A stretch of DNA of 64,000 nucleotides from Pseudophaeobacter profundi (lineage in GTDB: Bacteria > Pseudomonadota > Alphaproteobacteria > Rhodobacterales > Rhodobacteraceae): positions 620,001-684,000 of the forward strand of contig NZ_JARJEF010000001.1 in the NCBI RefSeq assembly GCF_029697505.1, given 5' to 3'. This document shows positions 1 through 7,353 of the stretch, piece after piece. A program made the position numbers and the translations under genes. Every line of letters starts with the position of its first letter. Position 1 is the stretch's first letter. The notes under the pieces are model-generated. The model saw nothing but the letters and a program-made list of their open reading frames with translations, ran no database searches and was not told the origin of the DNA.

Positions 1-1878
1 TGCCGCTTCGGCCGCCCAAAAGGCCTCTTCGTCGCCACTCAGGATCGCGCGAATAACCGGATGTTCCGGCTGAAAGGTCTGCAATAGGGCCTCTCCGGGG
101 CGTTCCGCGCGCCCCGCCCGCCCCGCCACCTGGCGCATCAGCTGAAAGGTGCGCTCTCCGGCCCGCAGGTCAGAGCCCTGCAATCCAAGATCCGCATCAA
201 TCACCCCCACCAGGGTCAACAGGGGGAAGTTATGCCCCTTGGCCACCAGCTGGGTGCCCAAAATGATATCGGCCTCTCCGGCGGCAATTTCTTCGATCCG
301 CGCCTTCAGCGCCCGGGCTGATCCAAAAAGATCAGAACTCAGCACCGCAATGCGCGCCTGCGGGAACAGCGCTGCGGCCTCTTCTCCCAACCGTTCAATA
401 CCCGGCCCAACCGGGGCCATCTTGCCCTCCACCTGACAGGAGGGGCAGACCTCGGGGATCGGCTTTGTCTCGCCGCACTGATGGCACATCAACCGCTTCA
501 TAAAGCGATGCTCCACCATGCGCGCATCACAATTGTCACAGGCCACCTGCGCCCCACAGGCGCGGCAGATGGTCAGCGGCGCAAACCCCCGCCGATTGAG
601 GAACAGCAGCGATTGTTCGCCCCGGCTGATCCGATCCTGCATCGCCGATTTCAGGCGCGGCGAAATCCAGGTGGCGGGGGCAAGATCCTCGTTGCGCATA
701 TCCACAGCGCGCATCGTGGGCAGCACGGCGGTACCAAAACGCGCGGTCAGATCGACCCGTTGATATTTTCCCGCCTCTGCATTGGCCCAGGTTTCCAGGC
801 TGGGCGTGGCCGAGGCCAGAACTACCTGCGCCGAACACATGGCCGCACGCAGCACTGCCATATCGCGGGCATTATACAGCACCCCCTCTTCCTGCTTGTA
901 GGCGGTGTCGTGTTCTTCATCGACAATGATCAGCCCGAGATCGCGAAATGGCAGAAACAACGCCGACCGCGCGCCGATCACCAGCTGCGCGTTCCCCTGC
1001 CCCAGCATTCGCCAGACCCGGCGGCGTTCTGTCATGGTGGCACCGGAATGCCACTCGGCGGGGGTGGCCCCAAAACGCACCTCGACACGTTTCAAAAACT
1101 CCGCCGTCAGGGCAATTTCAGGCAAGAGCACCAGCGCCTGGCGCCCCTTACGCAGACAGGCCGCAACCGCTTCCAGATAGACCTCGGTCTTGCCCGACCC
1201 CGTCACCCCCTTCAGCAAGGTGGTGCCATAGGCGCCGCTTTCGACGCCCGCCGCCAGGGTCAAGGCCGCGCTGGCCTGATCCGCTGTCAGCTCTTTGCCA
1301 GGGCGTGCGGGGTCCAACACAGGATAGGGCAAATCCCGAGGGGTCTCTTCCTCGCGCAGCGTCCCCTGGGTCACCAGCCCCTTGACTACCGAAGGCGTCA
1401 CCCCGGCCATGTCGGCCAGCTCTTTCGGGGTAAAGGCCATGGAGGCGAACTCATCCATCACCGCAAGCACCTTGCCACGGGCCGGTGTCATCCGGTCGGG
1501 TTCCTTATCGCCGAGACGCAGCACCCGGCGCATCGACGGCGGATCTGCCAGCCCCGGCGCGCGGGTAGCCAGCCGTAGCATCGCCGACATCGGCGTCAGG
1601 GTGTATTCGGCGGCCTTGCCTAGGAACTGGCGCATCTCTTCGCGCATCGGTGCCACATCCAGCACCCGATTGACCTGCCGCAGCTTGGCCGAATCAAAGT
1701 CACCGCCCCCCGCGCCCCAGATAACCCCCAGAACCTTGCGCGGCCCCAGCGGCACCTCGACAAAGGCACCGCGAAAACAACCGCCCTCGGGGGCGCGATA
1801 ATCCAAAAGCCGATCAAGAGGTTGCGCGGTCAGTACAGCCACCCTGTCGCCCTGATGGAAAAATTCCTGCCCGCTCAC
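1..1878 (-). CDS. priA: Primosomal protein N' (PriA helicase), C-terminus beyond the left edge
   Basis: PriA is a 3'-to-5' superfamily 2 DNA helicase that reloads the replisome at stalled forks. The first 626 codons are present and the frame is open to position 1; the family is usually about 730 residues, so roughly 100 are missing. The Walker A motif GVTGSGKTEVY lies near residue 225, followed by IIVDEEHD (DEEH box). A cysteine-rich zinc-binding block (CRACG, CDNC, CHQC, CPSC) and the late helicase motif RQVAGRAGR come next. I chose the GTG at 1878 (MSGQEFFHQGD) because a GGAGG sits about ten bases upstream and no ATG fits better. It is transcribed away from the fsa gene next door. Identity is secure; only the exact start is uncertain. 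Confidence 0.93.
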   Translation of the reverse strand, partial: MSGQEFFHQGDRVAVLTAQPLDRLLDYRAPEGGCFRGAFVEVPLGPRKVLGVIWGAGGGDFDSAKLRQVNRVLDVAPMREEMRQFLGKAAEYTLTPMSAMLRLATRAPGLADPPSMRRVLRLGDKEPDRMTPARGKVLAVMDEFASMAFTPKELADMAGVTPSVVKGLVTQGTLREEETPRDLPYPVLDPARPGKELTADQASAALTLAAGVESGAYGTTLLKGVTGSGKTEVYLEAVAACLRKGRQALVLLPEIALTAEFLKRVEVRFGATPAEWHSGATMTERRRVWRMLGQGNAQLVIGARSALFLPFRDLGLIIVDEEHDTAYKQEEGVLYNARDMAVLRAAMCSAQVVLASATPSLETWANAEAGKYQRVDLTARFGTAVLPTMRAVDMRNEDLAPATWISPRLKSAMQDRISRGEQSLLFLNRRGFAPLTICRACGAQVACDNCDARMVEHRFMKRLMCHQCGETKPIPEVCPSCQVEGKMAPVGPGIERLGEEAAALFPQARIAVLSSDLFGSARALKARIEEIAAGEADIILGTQLVAKGHNFPLLTLVGVIDADLGLQGSDLRAGERTFQLMRQVAGRAGRAERPGEALLQTFQPEHPVIRAILSGDEEAFWAAEAA

Positions 1879-1975
1879 CTGTACCGCCTCCAAACCTCGG
1901 GGCTTTTTAATGCCTGCGCCATGCGCTAAAGGCTAGCGCAATCAAGGCCAAACTTTCCCAAAAGGATCCCTGCCG

Positions 1976-2629
1976 ATGAAATTCTTTGTAGATACCGCCG
2001 AAATCGACGCCATCGCCGAGCTGAACGACCTTGGAATGGTAGACGGTGTAACCACCAACCCCTCGCTGATCAAAAAATCCGGCCGTGACATTATCGAGGT
2101 CACCAAAGAGATCTGCGCCATGGTCACCGGCCCCGTCTCTGCCGAGGTCACCGCGACAGACGCCGAGACCATGATCGCCGAGGGCCGCAAGCTGGTCGAA
2201 ATCGCCGAAAACATCGCCGTCAAAGTGCCGCTGACATGGGATGGCCTCAAGGCCTGCAAGGTCCTGTCCGATGATGGCCATATGGTCAATGTGACGCTCT
2301 GCTTCTCGGCCAATCAGGCGCTGATCGCCGCCAAGGCCGGCGCCACATTCATTTCACCCTTCATTGGCCGCCTCGACGATATCAACCTAGACGGCATGGA
2401 GTTGATCAACGATATCCGCCAGATCTATGACAACTATGGCTTCGATACCGAAATCCTCGCCGCCTCGATCCGCTCGGCCAACCATATCCTCGACAGCGCC
2501 CTGATCGGTGCCGATGTGATCACCGCCCCCCCTGCCGTGATCAAATCACTGGCCAACCACCCACTGACCGACAAGGGCCTGGCAACTTTCCTGGATGACA
2601 TCAAAGCCGCCGATATCAAAATCCTGTAA
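1976..2629 (+). CDS. fsa: Fructose-6-phosphate aldolase / transaldolase-like protein (TalC/FSA type)
   Basis: This 217-residue protein belongs to the short transaldolase subfamily, whose members are either fructose-6-phosphate aldolases or small transaldolases. It is a cytosolic TIM-barrel enzyme. Seen in the sequence: the N-terminal [10 protein letters not shown], the GVTTNPSL block, the VKVPLTWDG segment whose lysine (K83) is the expected Schiff-base residue, and [11 protein letters not shown] later in the barrel. Length matches the family. The start at 1976 is preceded by AAAGGATCCCTGCCG, a reasonable ribosome site. Sequence alone does not separate aldolase from transaldolase activity. In Roseobacter-type genomes this gene usually lies next to priA, as here. 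Confidence 0.9.
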   Translation: MKFFVDTAEIDAIAELNDLGMVDGVTTNPSLIKKSGRDIIEVTKEICAMVTGPVSAEVTATDAETMIAEGRKLVEIAENIAVKVPLTWDGLKACKVLSDDGHMVNVTLCFSANQALIAAKAGATFISPFIGRLDDINLDGMELINDIRQIYDNYGFDTEILAASIRSANHILDSALIGADVITAPPAVIKSLANHPLTDKGLATFLDDIKAADIKIL

Positions 2630-2845
2630 GGATATTGCGCATACGCCCACCGGTATGAACTTGGTGATGGTGGCTCCAACAGATCGGGGCCACCACCGCG
2701 CGGCTCGACAATCGCCGCATCCCGCCTCGGCGCCCTGGCCAGCGCTTGGCAATCAACGATATCCGTTGACCCAGATCACGAATCATCCAGCCCATCTCTG
2801 ACAGGTCTCATTGCCAGCCCAGTCGCTGCCTTTTTTTGCTTTTTC

Positions 2846-3055
2846 GGGGTCAAGGGGCGCGCAAGCGCCCGCGCCTCTGGCGCGGCTTGCCCTTGAGGCC
2901 GCAATAGCCCTTATAGACTTGCAAAGGCGCGTTTAGGGGCAGTCCAGCCCCTAAACCGCTTCTCAGCCCCTGTCTTTTGCGCCGGGCAAAGCCCGGCGCC
3001 CGGCCCAACCGGGGCAAGGGATCTTTGATCCAGCCGCCCTGGGCGGGAGCGCCCC
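2846..3055 (+). repeat. Structured intergenic element, copy 1
   Basis: This is the first of three related non-coding elements and fills most of the 590-base gap between fsa and the DUF484 gene. It opens with GGGGTCAAGGGG and closes its first hairpin with CCCTTGAGGCC, so TCAAGGG pairs with CCCTTGA. A perfect 10-bp stem follows (2931-2940 with 2947-2956, 6-base loop). The fixed block GCTTCTCAGC is at 2958-2967. Then come the stem GCCGGGC/GCCCGGC, the block GGCCCAAC, and a final GGGCGGGAGCGCCCC at 3041-3055. I see no reading frame worth calling. The flanks 2630-2845 and 3056-3220 show no other recognisable feature. Confidence 0.75.
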
Positions 3056-3220
3056 CTTGCCCTGTCCCAGCCCCATACAGAACCGTTCCGCCCTCCCGCA
3101 ATCGACCCTCTGGCGCTGCGCAGGGCCTTTAGGCCTTTTCCTGCCCGTAAGGATTTTTTAGCCACTTTGCCGCAAGGCCTGTGTTATACCCTAGGCCAAA
3201 CGCCCAATAGAGGTTCAAGA

Positions 3221-3931
3221 ATGAGCAGCACAACAGCCAAACTAGACGCTCCCCTGCGCGATGCAATTCTGGCAAAGCCAGACGCGGTTCTCGAAGATCA
3301 GGGCCTGATGGATGCCCTGGTTTCGGCCAGTGATCGTGCCATGGGGGCCAATATCGTTGACCTGCGTGGCATTGCGATGGAACGTATGGAGGCACGGCTG
3401 GATCGGCTGGAAGATACCCACCGTTCGGTGATTGCAGCGGCCTATGAAAACCTGGCCGGCACGAATCAGATCCACCGCGCAGTTTTGCGCCTGCTGGATC
3501 CTGTCGATTTTCCCGGATTTTTGCACACACTCAACACCGATCTGGCAGAGATCCTGCGGGTAGACTGCGTGGCACTCGTGCTGGAAACGCATCAGGATGA
3601 CGGCACCGCCGCGGCTGCGCGCATGGGCGAAGTGCTGAAAGTCGCCGCCCCTGGCTTTGTCAACTACTACGCCGATACCGGGCGTGGCGATCCACAGCGC
3701 CGCGTTCTGCTGCGCCAGCTGCAGGCTGGCACGGACAGTGTGTTTGGCGCAAAGGCGCAGGACATCCGATCAGAGGCCTGTCTGAGGCTGGACCTGGGCA
3801 CCGGACGCCTGCCGGGGCTCTTGGTGCTGGGATCCGCGGATCCCAACCAGTTCACCCCGCAGCATGGCACTGATCTTCTGACCTTTTTTGCCGGGGTATT
3901 TGAACGCAGCATGTGCCGCTGGTTGTCCTGA
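3221..3931 (+). CDS. DUF484 family protein
   Basis: This 236-residue protein matches the DUF484 family, a GAF-like fold of unknown biochemical role that is commonly encoded beside the recombinase gene xerC in proteobacteria. Typical features are visible: an N-terminal LRDAILAKPDAVLED, a central charged helix (MERMEARLDRLEDTHRSVI) and a C-terminal GAF-like half ending in FFAGVFERSMCRWL. I chose the ATG at 3221, with AGAGGT upstream, over the first in-frame ATG at 3167, because family members begin close to this point. It precedes xerC by about 100 bases on the same strand. No catalytic motif is evident. Confidence 0.85.
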   Translation: MSSTTAKLDAPLRDAILAKPDAVLEDQGLMDALVSASDRAMGANIVDLRGIAMERMEARLDRLEDTHRSVIAAAYENLAGTNQIHRAVLRLLDPVDFPGFLHTLNTDLAEILRVDCVALVLETHQDDGTAAAARMGEVLKVAAPGFVNYYADTGRGDPQRRVLLRQLQAGTDSVFGAKAQDIRSEACLRLDLGTGRLPGLLVLGSADPNQFTPQHGTDLLTFFAGVFERSMCRWLS

Positions 3932-4030
3932 TCCCTGCAGCCTGGAGACACTGTACCATGGGCACACGGAAACACTGGTACAATAAGAACTGGCAAACAA
4001 ACATGACGGCTTCCATATGAAGGGCCCCGC

Positions 4031-4972
4031 ATGAAGACGACAGACGCCGCCCCTTCTCTGATTTCCCCCGCCGGCCGCGACGCCTTGCAGCTGTGGCTAC
4101 AGGGGCTTAGCGCGCTCGAAGGGGCTGCGGCCAATACCATCAACGCCTATCAGGGGGACCTGACTGGGTTTCTCAGCTTCATGACCACCCATAGCGGCGC
4201 GCGTCAGGGACTGGGCGCATTGGCGCAGATCAGCACTTCGGATATGCGGGCCTGGATGGCACAGGAGCGCAACAGCGGCACTGGCCCGCGCTCTCTGGCG
4301 CGCAAGCTTTCGGCGGTGAAGAGCTTCTATCGCTGGCTGGCCGAACGGGAAGGGTTTGAACCGACAGCCGTCCTGGCGGCACGCGCCCCCAAGTTTCAAA
4401 AGAAATTGCCGCGCCCCCTCGCAGAAGATGCCGCCCGCGCGGTCTTGGACACCGTCGAGATGCAATCGAGCAAAAGCTGGGTGGCTGCACGTGATGTGGC
4501 TGTGGTCACCCTGCTCTATGGCTGTGGCCTGCGTATCTCTGAAGCGCTGGCACTGCCCGGCAGCGCAGCGCCACTGCCAAACAGCCTGCGCATAACAGGC
4601 AAGGGTGGCAAGGAACGACTGGTGCCGGTGATCGCAGCCGCCCGCAGTGCCGTCGACCGGTATCTCGCCCTGTCGCCCCATCCGCAAGAAGACGACAAGC
4701 CGCTGTTTCGTGGCGTGCGCGGCGGGGCGCTGAACCCCCGCCAGATCCAGACGGTGATGGCCCAGACTCGCGCCCAGCTGGGCCTGCCGGCCAGTGCCAC
4801 GCCACATGCGCTGCGCCACAGCTTTGCCACCCACCTGCTGGAAGCGGGCGGAGACCTGCGCGCCATCCAAGAACTGCTGGGGCATTCGTCACTGTCGACG
4901 ACCCAGGCCTATACCGCGGTGGATACCGCCCATCTGATGGCAGTTTACAACCGCAGCCACCCCAAGGCGTGA
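4031..4972 (+). CDS. xerC: Tyrosine recombinase XerC
   Basis: XerC works with XerD at the dif site to resolve chromosome dimers before cell division. The protein has 313 residues, normal for the family, with an N-terminal SAM-like DNA-binding domain (about 15-105) and a C-terminal catalytic domain. All catalytic residues are visible: R168 in GCGLRISEA, K191 in TGKGGKER, H259 and R262 in PHALRHSFATHL, H285 in LLGHSSLSTTQ, and the nucleophile Y294. The gene follows DUF484, its usual partner. XerD is similar, but this neighbour and the LARKLSAVKSFYRWL segment favour XerC. Confidence 0.93.
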   Translation: MKTTDAAPSLISPAGRDALQLWLQGLSALEGAAANTINAYQGDLTGFLSFMTTHSGARQGLGALAQISTSDMRAWMAQERNSGTGPRSLARKLSAVKSFYRWLAEREGFEPTAVLAARAPKFQKKLPRPLAEDAARAVLDTVEMQSSKSWVAARDVAVVTLLYGCGLRISEALALPGSAAPLPNSLRITGKGGKERLVPVIAAARSAVDRYLALSPHPQEDDKPLFRGVRGGALNPRQIQTVMAQTRAQLGLPASATPHALRHSFATHLLEAGGDLRAIQELLGHSSLSTTQAYTAVDTAHLMAVYNRSHPKA

Positions 4973-5124
4973 CTCGTCATCAGCGGCCTGGCATCAGCGG
5001 CCCGTCTACCCCCTGCCCCGGCACCCGCTAAAATTTGAGCTAATATTCACGCGGGACTGCATGAGTGGTTAATCCCTTCACCCGTATCTAAAGGCACCCG
5101 ATGCTCCAGAAAGGATGCCAAAAG

Positions 5125-5337
5125 ATGACATTTGAAACGCTCTCGCTTCATCCTGCCCCAGCGGCGCCTTCGCCTGCACCCTCGCAGATCCGCTTTCCCC
5201 AGATGCCACACAAAAACCGCAGGCCCGACCTACCGGCTCCAGGCACCAGCCGGGCCAGAATGGTGCTGCGGCAGGCACAGTTGAATGCAAGAAAACTGCT
5301 TCAGGCCCACGACGAATCGCCCGTTTGGCTGCACTGA
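5125..5337 (+). CDS. Possible small hypothetical protein (70 aa)
   Basis: A short frame begins at the ATG at 5125, nine bases after AAAGGA, which is a good ribosome site. The product is proline-rich at the start (PAPAAPSPAPSQ) and basic in the second half (KNRRPDLPAPGTSRARMVLRQ). No signal peptide, membrane segment or known motif is visible. It lies alone between xerC and pcs, ending 39 bases before the pcs start, so it could be co-transcribed with pcs. An upstream ATG at 5101 gives a 78-residue version. I do not recognise it, and it may not be a real gene. Confidence 0.35.
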   Translation: MTFETLSLHPAPAAPSPAPSQIRFPQMPHKNRRPDLPAPGTSRARMVLRQAQLNARKLLQAHDESPVWLH

Positions 5338-5376
5338 AGCCTTGCAGCCGCGGATGAAATTCGCCATCACGGGGGC

Positions 5377-6069
5377 ATGACACCACAGATCCGCGCCCTC
5401 TCCGTTCACCTTCTCACCGCAACAGGCGCTGTTTTTGCCATGCTGTCCATGCTGGCAGCCGTGGACGCCAAATGGAGCCTGATGTTTGTCTGGCTGGTGG
5501 TTGCCTTTGCGGTGGATGGTGTCGATGGCCCGCTGGCCCGCCACTATCAGGTGAAACGCTATGCGCCGCAGTTTGACGGCGTCTTGCTGGATCTGATCAT
5601 CGACTACCTGACATATGTCTTCATCCCGGCCTTTGCACTGTTCAAATCAGACTTGATGTCGGGATGGACCGGCTGGTTTGCGATCATCGTCATCACCTTT
5701 GCCAGCGCAATGTATTTTGCCGATACCCGGATGAAGACCAAGGACAATTCCTTTTCCGGATTTCCCGGCTGCTGGAATATGCTGGTGCTGGTGATTTTTG
5801 CGCTAGAACCCAATCACTGGACCATTCTGGTACTGGTAACGCTACTGTCTGTTGCCATGTTCCTGCCGCTGAAATTCATCCATCCCGTCCGCACCGAGCG
5901 TTGGCGTCGCCTGTCGCTGCCCATCGCGCTGGCCTGGACCTTTTTTGCCGGTTGGGCCGCCTGGGTCGATTTCCATCCTGAAAGCTGGGCGCATTGGGGG
6001 CTGATTGTGACCTCGATCTATCTGGTCTTTGTTGGCATTGCCCAGCAGATCATCCCCGAAAAACGCTAA
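5377..6069 (+). CDS. pcs: Phosphatidylcholine synthase (CDP-diacylglycerol:choline)
   Basis: Pcs is an inner-membrane enzyme that makes phosphatidylcholine in one step by condensing CDP-diacylglycerol with choline, a route typical of alphaproteobacteria. The 230-residue protein carries the CDP-alcohol phosphotransferase signature in its Pcs variant. D50-G51 and R55 lie in DGVDGPLAR, followed by G68, D72 and D76 in GVLLDLIIDY. About seven hydrophobic segments follow and length is normal. The spacing between R55 and G68 is longer than in phosphatidylglycerol synthases, as expected for Pcs. It stands alone between xerC and the ogt-type gene on the other strand. Confidence 0.9.
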   Translation: MTPQIRALSVHLLTATGAVFAMLSMLAAVDAKWSLMFVWLVVAFAVDGVDGPLARHYQVKRYAPQFDGVLLDLIIDYLTYVFIPAFALFKSDLMSGWTGWFAIIVITFASAMYFADTRMKTKDNSFSGFPGCWNMLVLVIFALEPNHWTILVLVTLLSVAMFLPLKFIHPVRTERWRRLSLPIALAWTFFAGWAAWVDFHPESWAHWGLIVTSIYLVFVGIAQQIIPEKR

Positions 6070-6211
6070 GCACCCGGCTCCGTACCGCGCCCCCTGCGAA
6101 ACAAGCCTGCCGCAAGCAAAGCCGCCCAGCCCGGGCCGACAGATCCCACTCTGTGATCCGGTCCGGGCGCTCTTTTCCCCAAGTCTTCACCGGGCGTGGC
6201 ATTGTGCAGCA

Positions 6212-6679
6212 CTATATCAGCAGACCGGCGGCACCTTCGTGTTTTAGCAGGGCAACCTTGGTTTCAACCCCGCCCCGGCCGGAAAACCCACCCAGACCAT
6301 TCGCCCCCAGCACCCGATGACAGGGAATGATCACTGGAATGGGGTTGGCCCCACAGGCATTGCCTATTGGCTGTGGTGGCGCCTTGAGTACCCTGGCCAA
6401 ATCGCCATAGGTTCGGGTTTCTCCCAGTGGGATTTGCCGCATGGCGTCGCAGACCGCGCGCTGGAAATCAGATCCCGCGACGTGCAGCGGTAGATCAAAG
6501 ATCTGCAATTCACCAGCAAAATAAGCCTCTATCTGTTCAACCGCCCGACGCAGCAGCGCCGTGTCATCCGCCCCGCCCCACTGCCAGCCCAGCCCGGTGA
6601 TAGCACCGTCTGCTTCACTCAGGCACAGGGGGCCGACGGGGGTATCAACTGTCGCTGAAGGCACCTTGGCATTCTCCAC
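6212..6679 (-). CDS. ogt: Methylated-DNA--protein-cysteine methyltransferase (Ogt/AGT type)
   Basis: This is a suicide DNA-repair protein that moves an alkyl group from O6-alkylguanine onto its own cysteine. The 155-residue form has an N-terminal RNase-H-like half and a C-terminal winged-helix active domain. The acceptor is C120 in IIPCHRV. The upstream GNACGANPIP and the arginine-finger-like YGDLARVLKA region are both present. No Ada-type regulatory domain is fused to it. It is transcribed convergently with pcs and divergently from the small hypothetical gene at 6874. The start at 6679 gives the expected ThrValAspThrProValGly-type N-terminus. Confidence 0.9.
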   Translation of the reverse strand: MENAKVPSATVDTPVGPLCLSEADGAITGLGWQWGGADDTALLRRAVEQIEAYFAGELQIFDLPLHVAGSDFQRAVCDAMRQIPLGETRTYGDLARVLKAPPQPIGNACGANPIPVIIPCHRVLGANGLGGFSGRGGVETKVALLKHEGAAGLLI

Positions 6680-6873
6680 ATCACTTACAGTGAATCATGT
6701 TAACCACGCAGATCTGCCAAAGCACAGTGCAAACCTTTGCAGGGTATCCCACCGCGACAAGAGACACATTCGTATAGGTCCTATCCTGATTTCCCCTTCC
6801 GGTGACCCAAGGGGAGGATATGGCTTTATTAAAATTCAGTTAAACTGAGGGAGTAACAACAAATAGGTGTATC

Positions 6874-7257
6874 ATGTTTTCGGCGATTGGGTCCGGCTTT
6901 CACGGCAATAGCGTAGCAGCGTCTTATAAGGCAGGTGTTCCGGCGATGGATGCAAGCCTGAATGAGGGTAAGTCCCAAGGCTGGAATCGCGCCATCCAGC
7001 GCCAGACCGCGCTGAGCGGCGGCGTCTCTCCTGTCTCCGGCAAGTCAGCGGCCCATTCCCCGAACCGGTCTCCGGGTCCGGCGTTGGATGCTGCCCGCGA
7101 TCAGGCGCTGGGACGCGGTCGCTATAGTGAACAGGCCTTGATGGCGCATTTCCTGGTTCAGGCGTCGAGCTATGCCCCCGGCCCCAAGCCCGCCAGCAGC
7201 CTGATCGCAGAGCGCGCATATCGCGACGCCCGCAGTGCTATTGCGGTGACCAGCTGA
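6874..7257 (+). CDS. Small hypothetical protein (127 aa)
   Basis: I do not recognise this protein. It begins MFSAIGSGFHGNSVAASY and has a serine/proline-rich middle. Its more ordered C-terminal part (residues about 70-127) reads RDQALGRGRYSEQALMAHF and ends RAYRDARSAIAVTS. There is no signal peptide or membrane segment. A strong terminator directly after it (7297-7323), clean separation from both neighbours and an AT-richer leader support a real gene. Upstream is a small inverted repeat, TCCCCTT/AAGGGGA (about 6792-6815), followed by CAGTTAAACTG. Function cannot be assigned. Confidence 0.6.
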   Translation: MFSAIGSGFHGNSVAASYKAGVPAMDASLNEGKSQGWNRAIQRQTALSGGVSPVSGKSAAHSPNRSPGPALDAARDQALGRGRYSEQALMAHFLVQASSYAPGPKPASSLIAERAYRDARSAIAVTS

Positions 7258-7296
7258 GCTCCGATCCCCCTGGGTTTCCAGTGTTTCACAAAACAA

Positions 7297-7324
7297 AAGG
7301 CCCCCGGTTTCGGGGGCCTTTTTC
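7297..7324. terminator. Bidirectional rho-independent terminator
   Basis: A perfect 10-bp stem, AAGGCCCCCG/CGGGGGCCTT (7297-7306 with 7311-7320), encloses a GTTT loop. It is followed on the plus strand by TTT and on the minus strand by TTTTGTTTTG. It lies between two convergent genes, the 127-residue hypothetical gene and ileS, and probably ends both transcripts. Confidence 0.85.
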
Positions 7325-7353
7325 AGATTTGTCACAGCGGTTTGATCCGAGGA

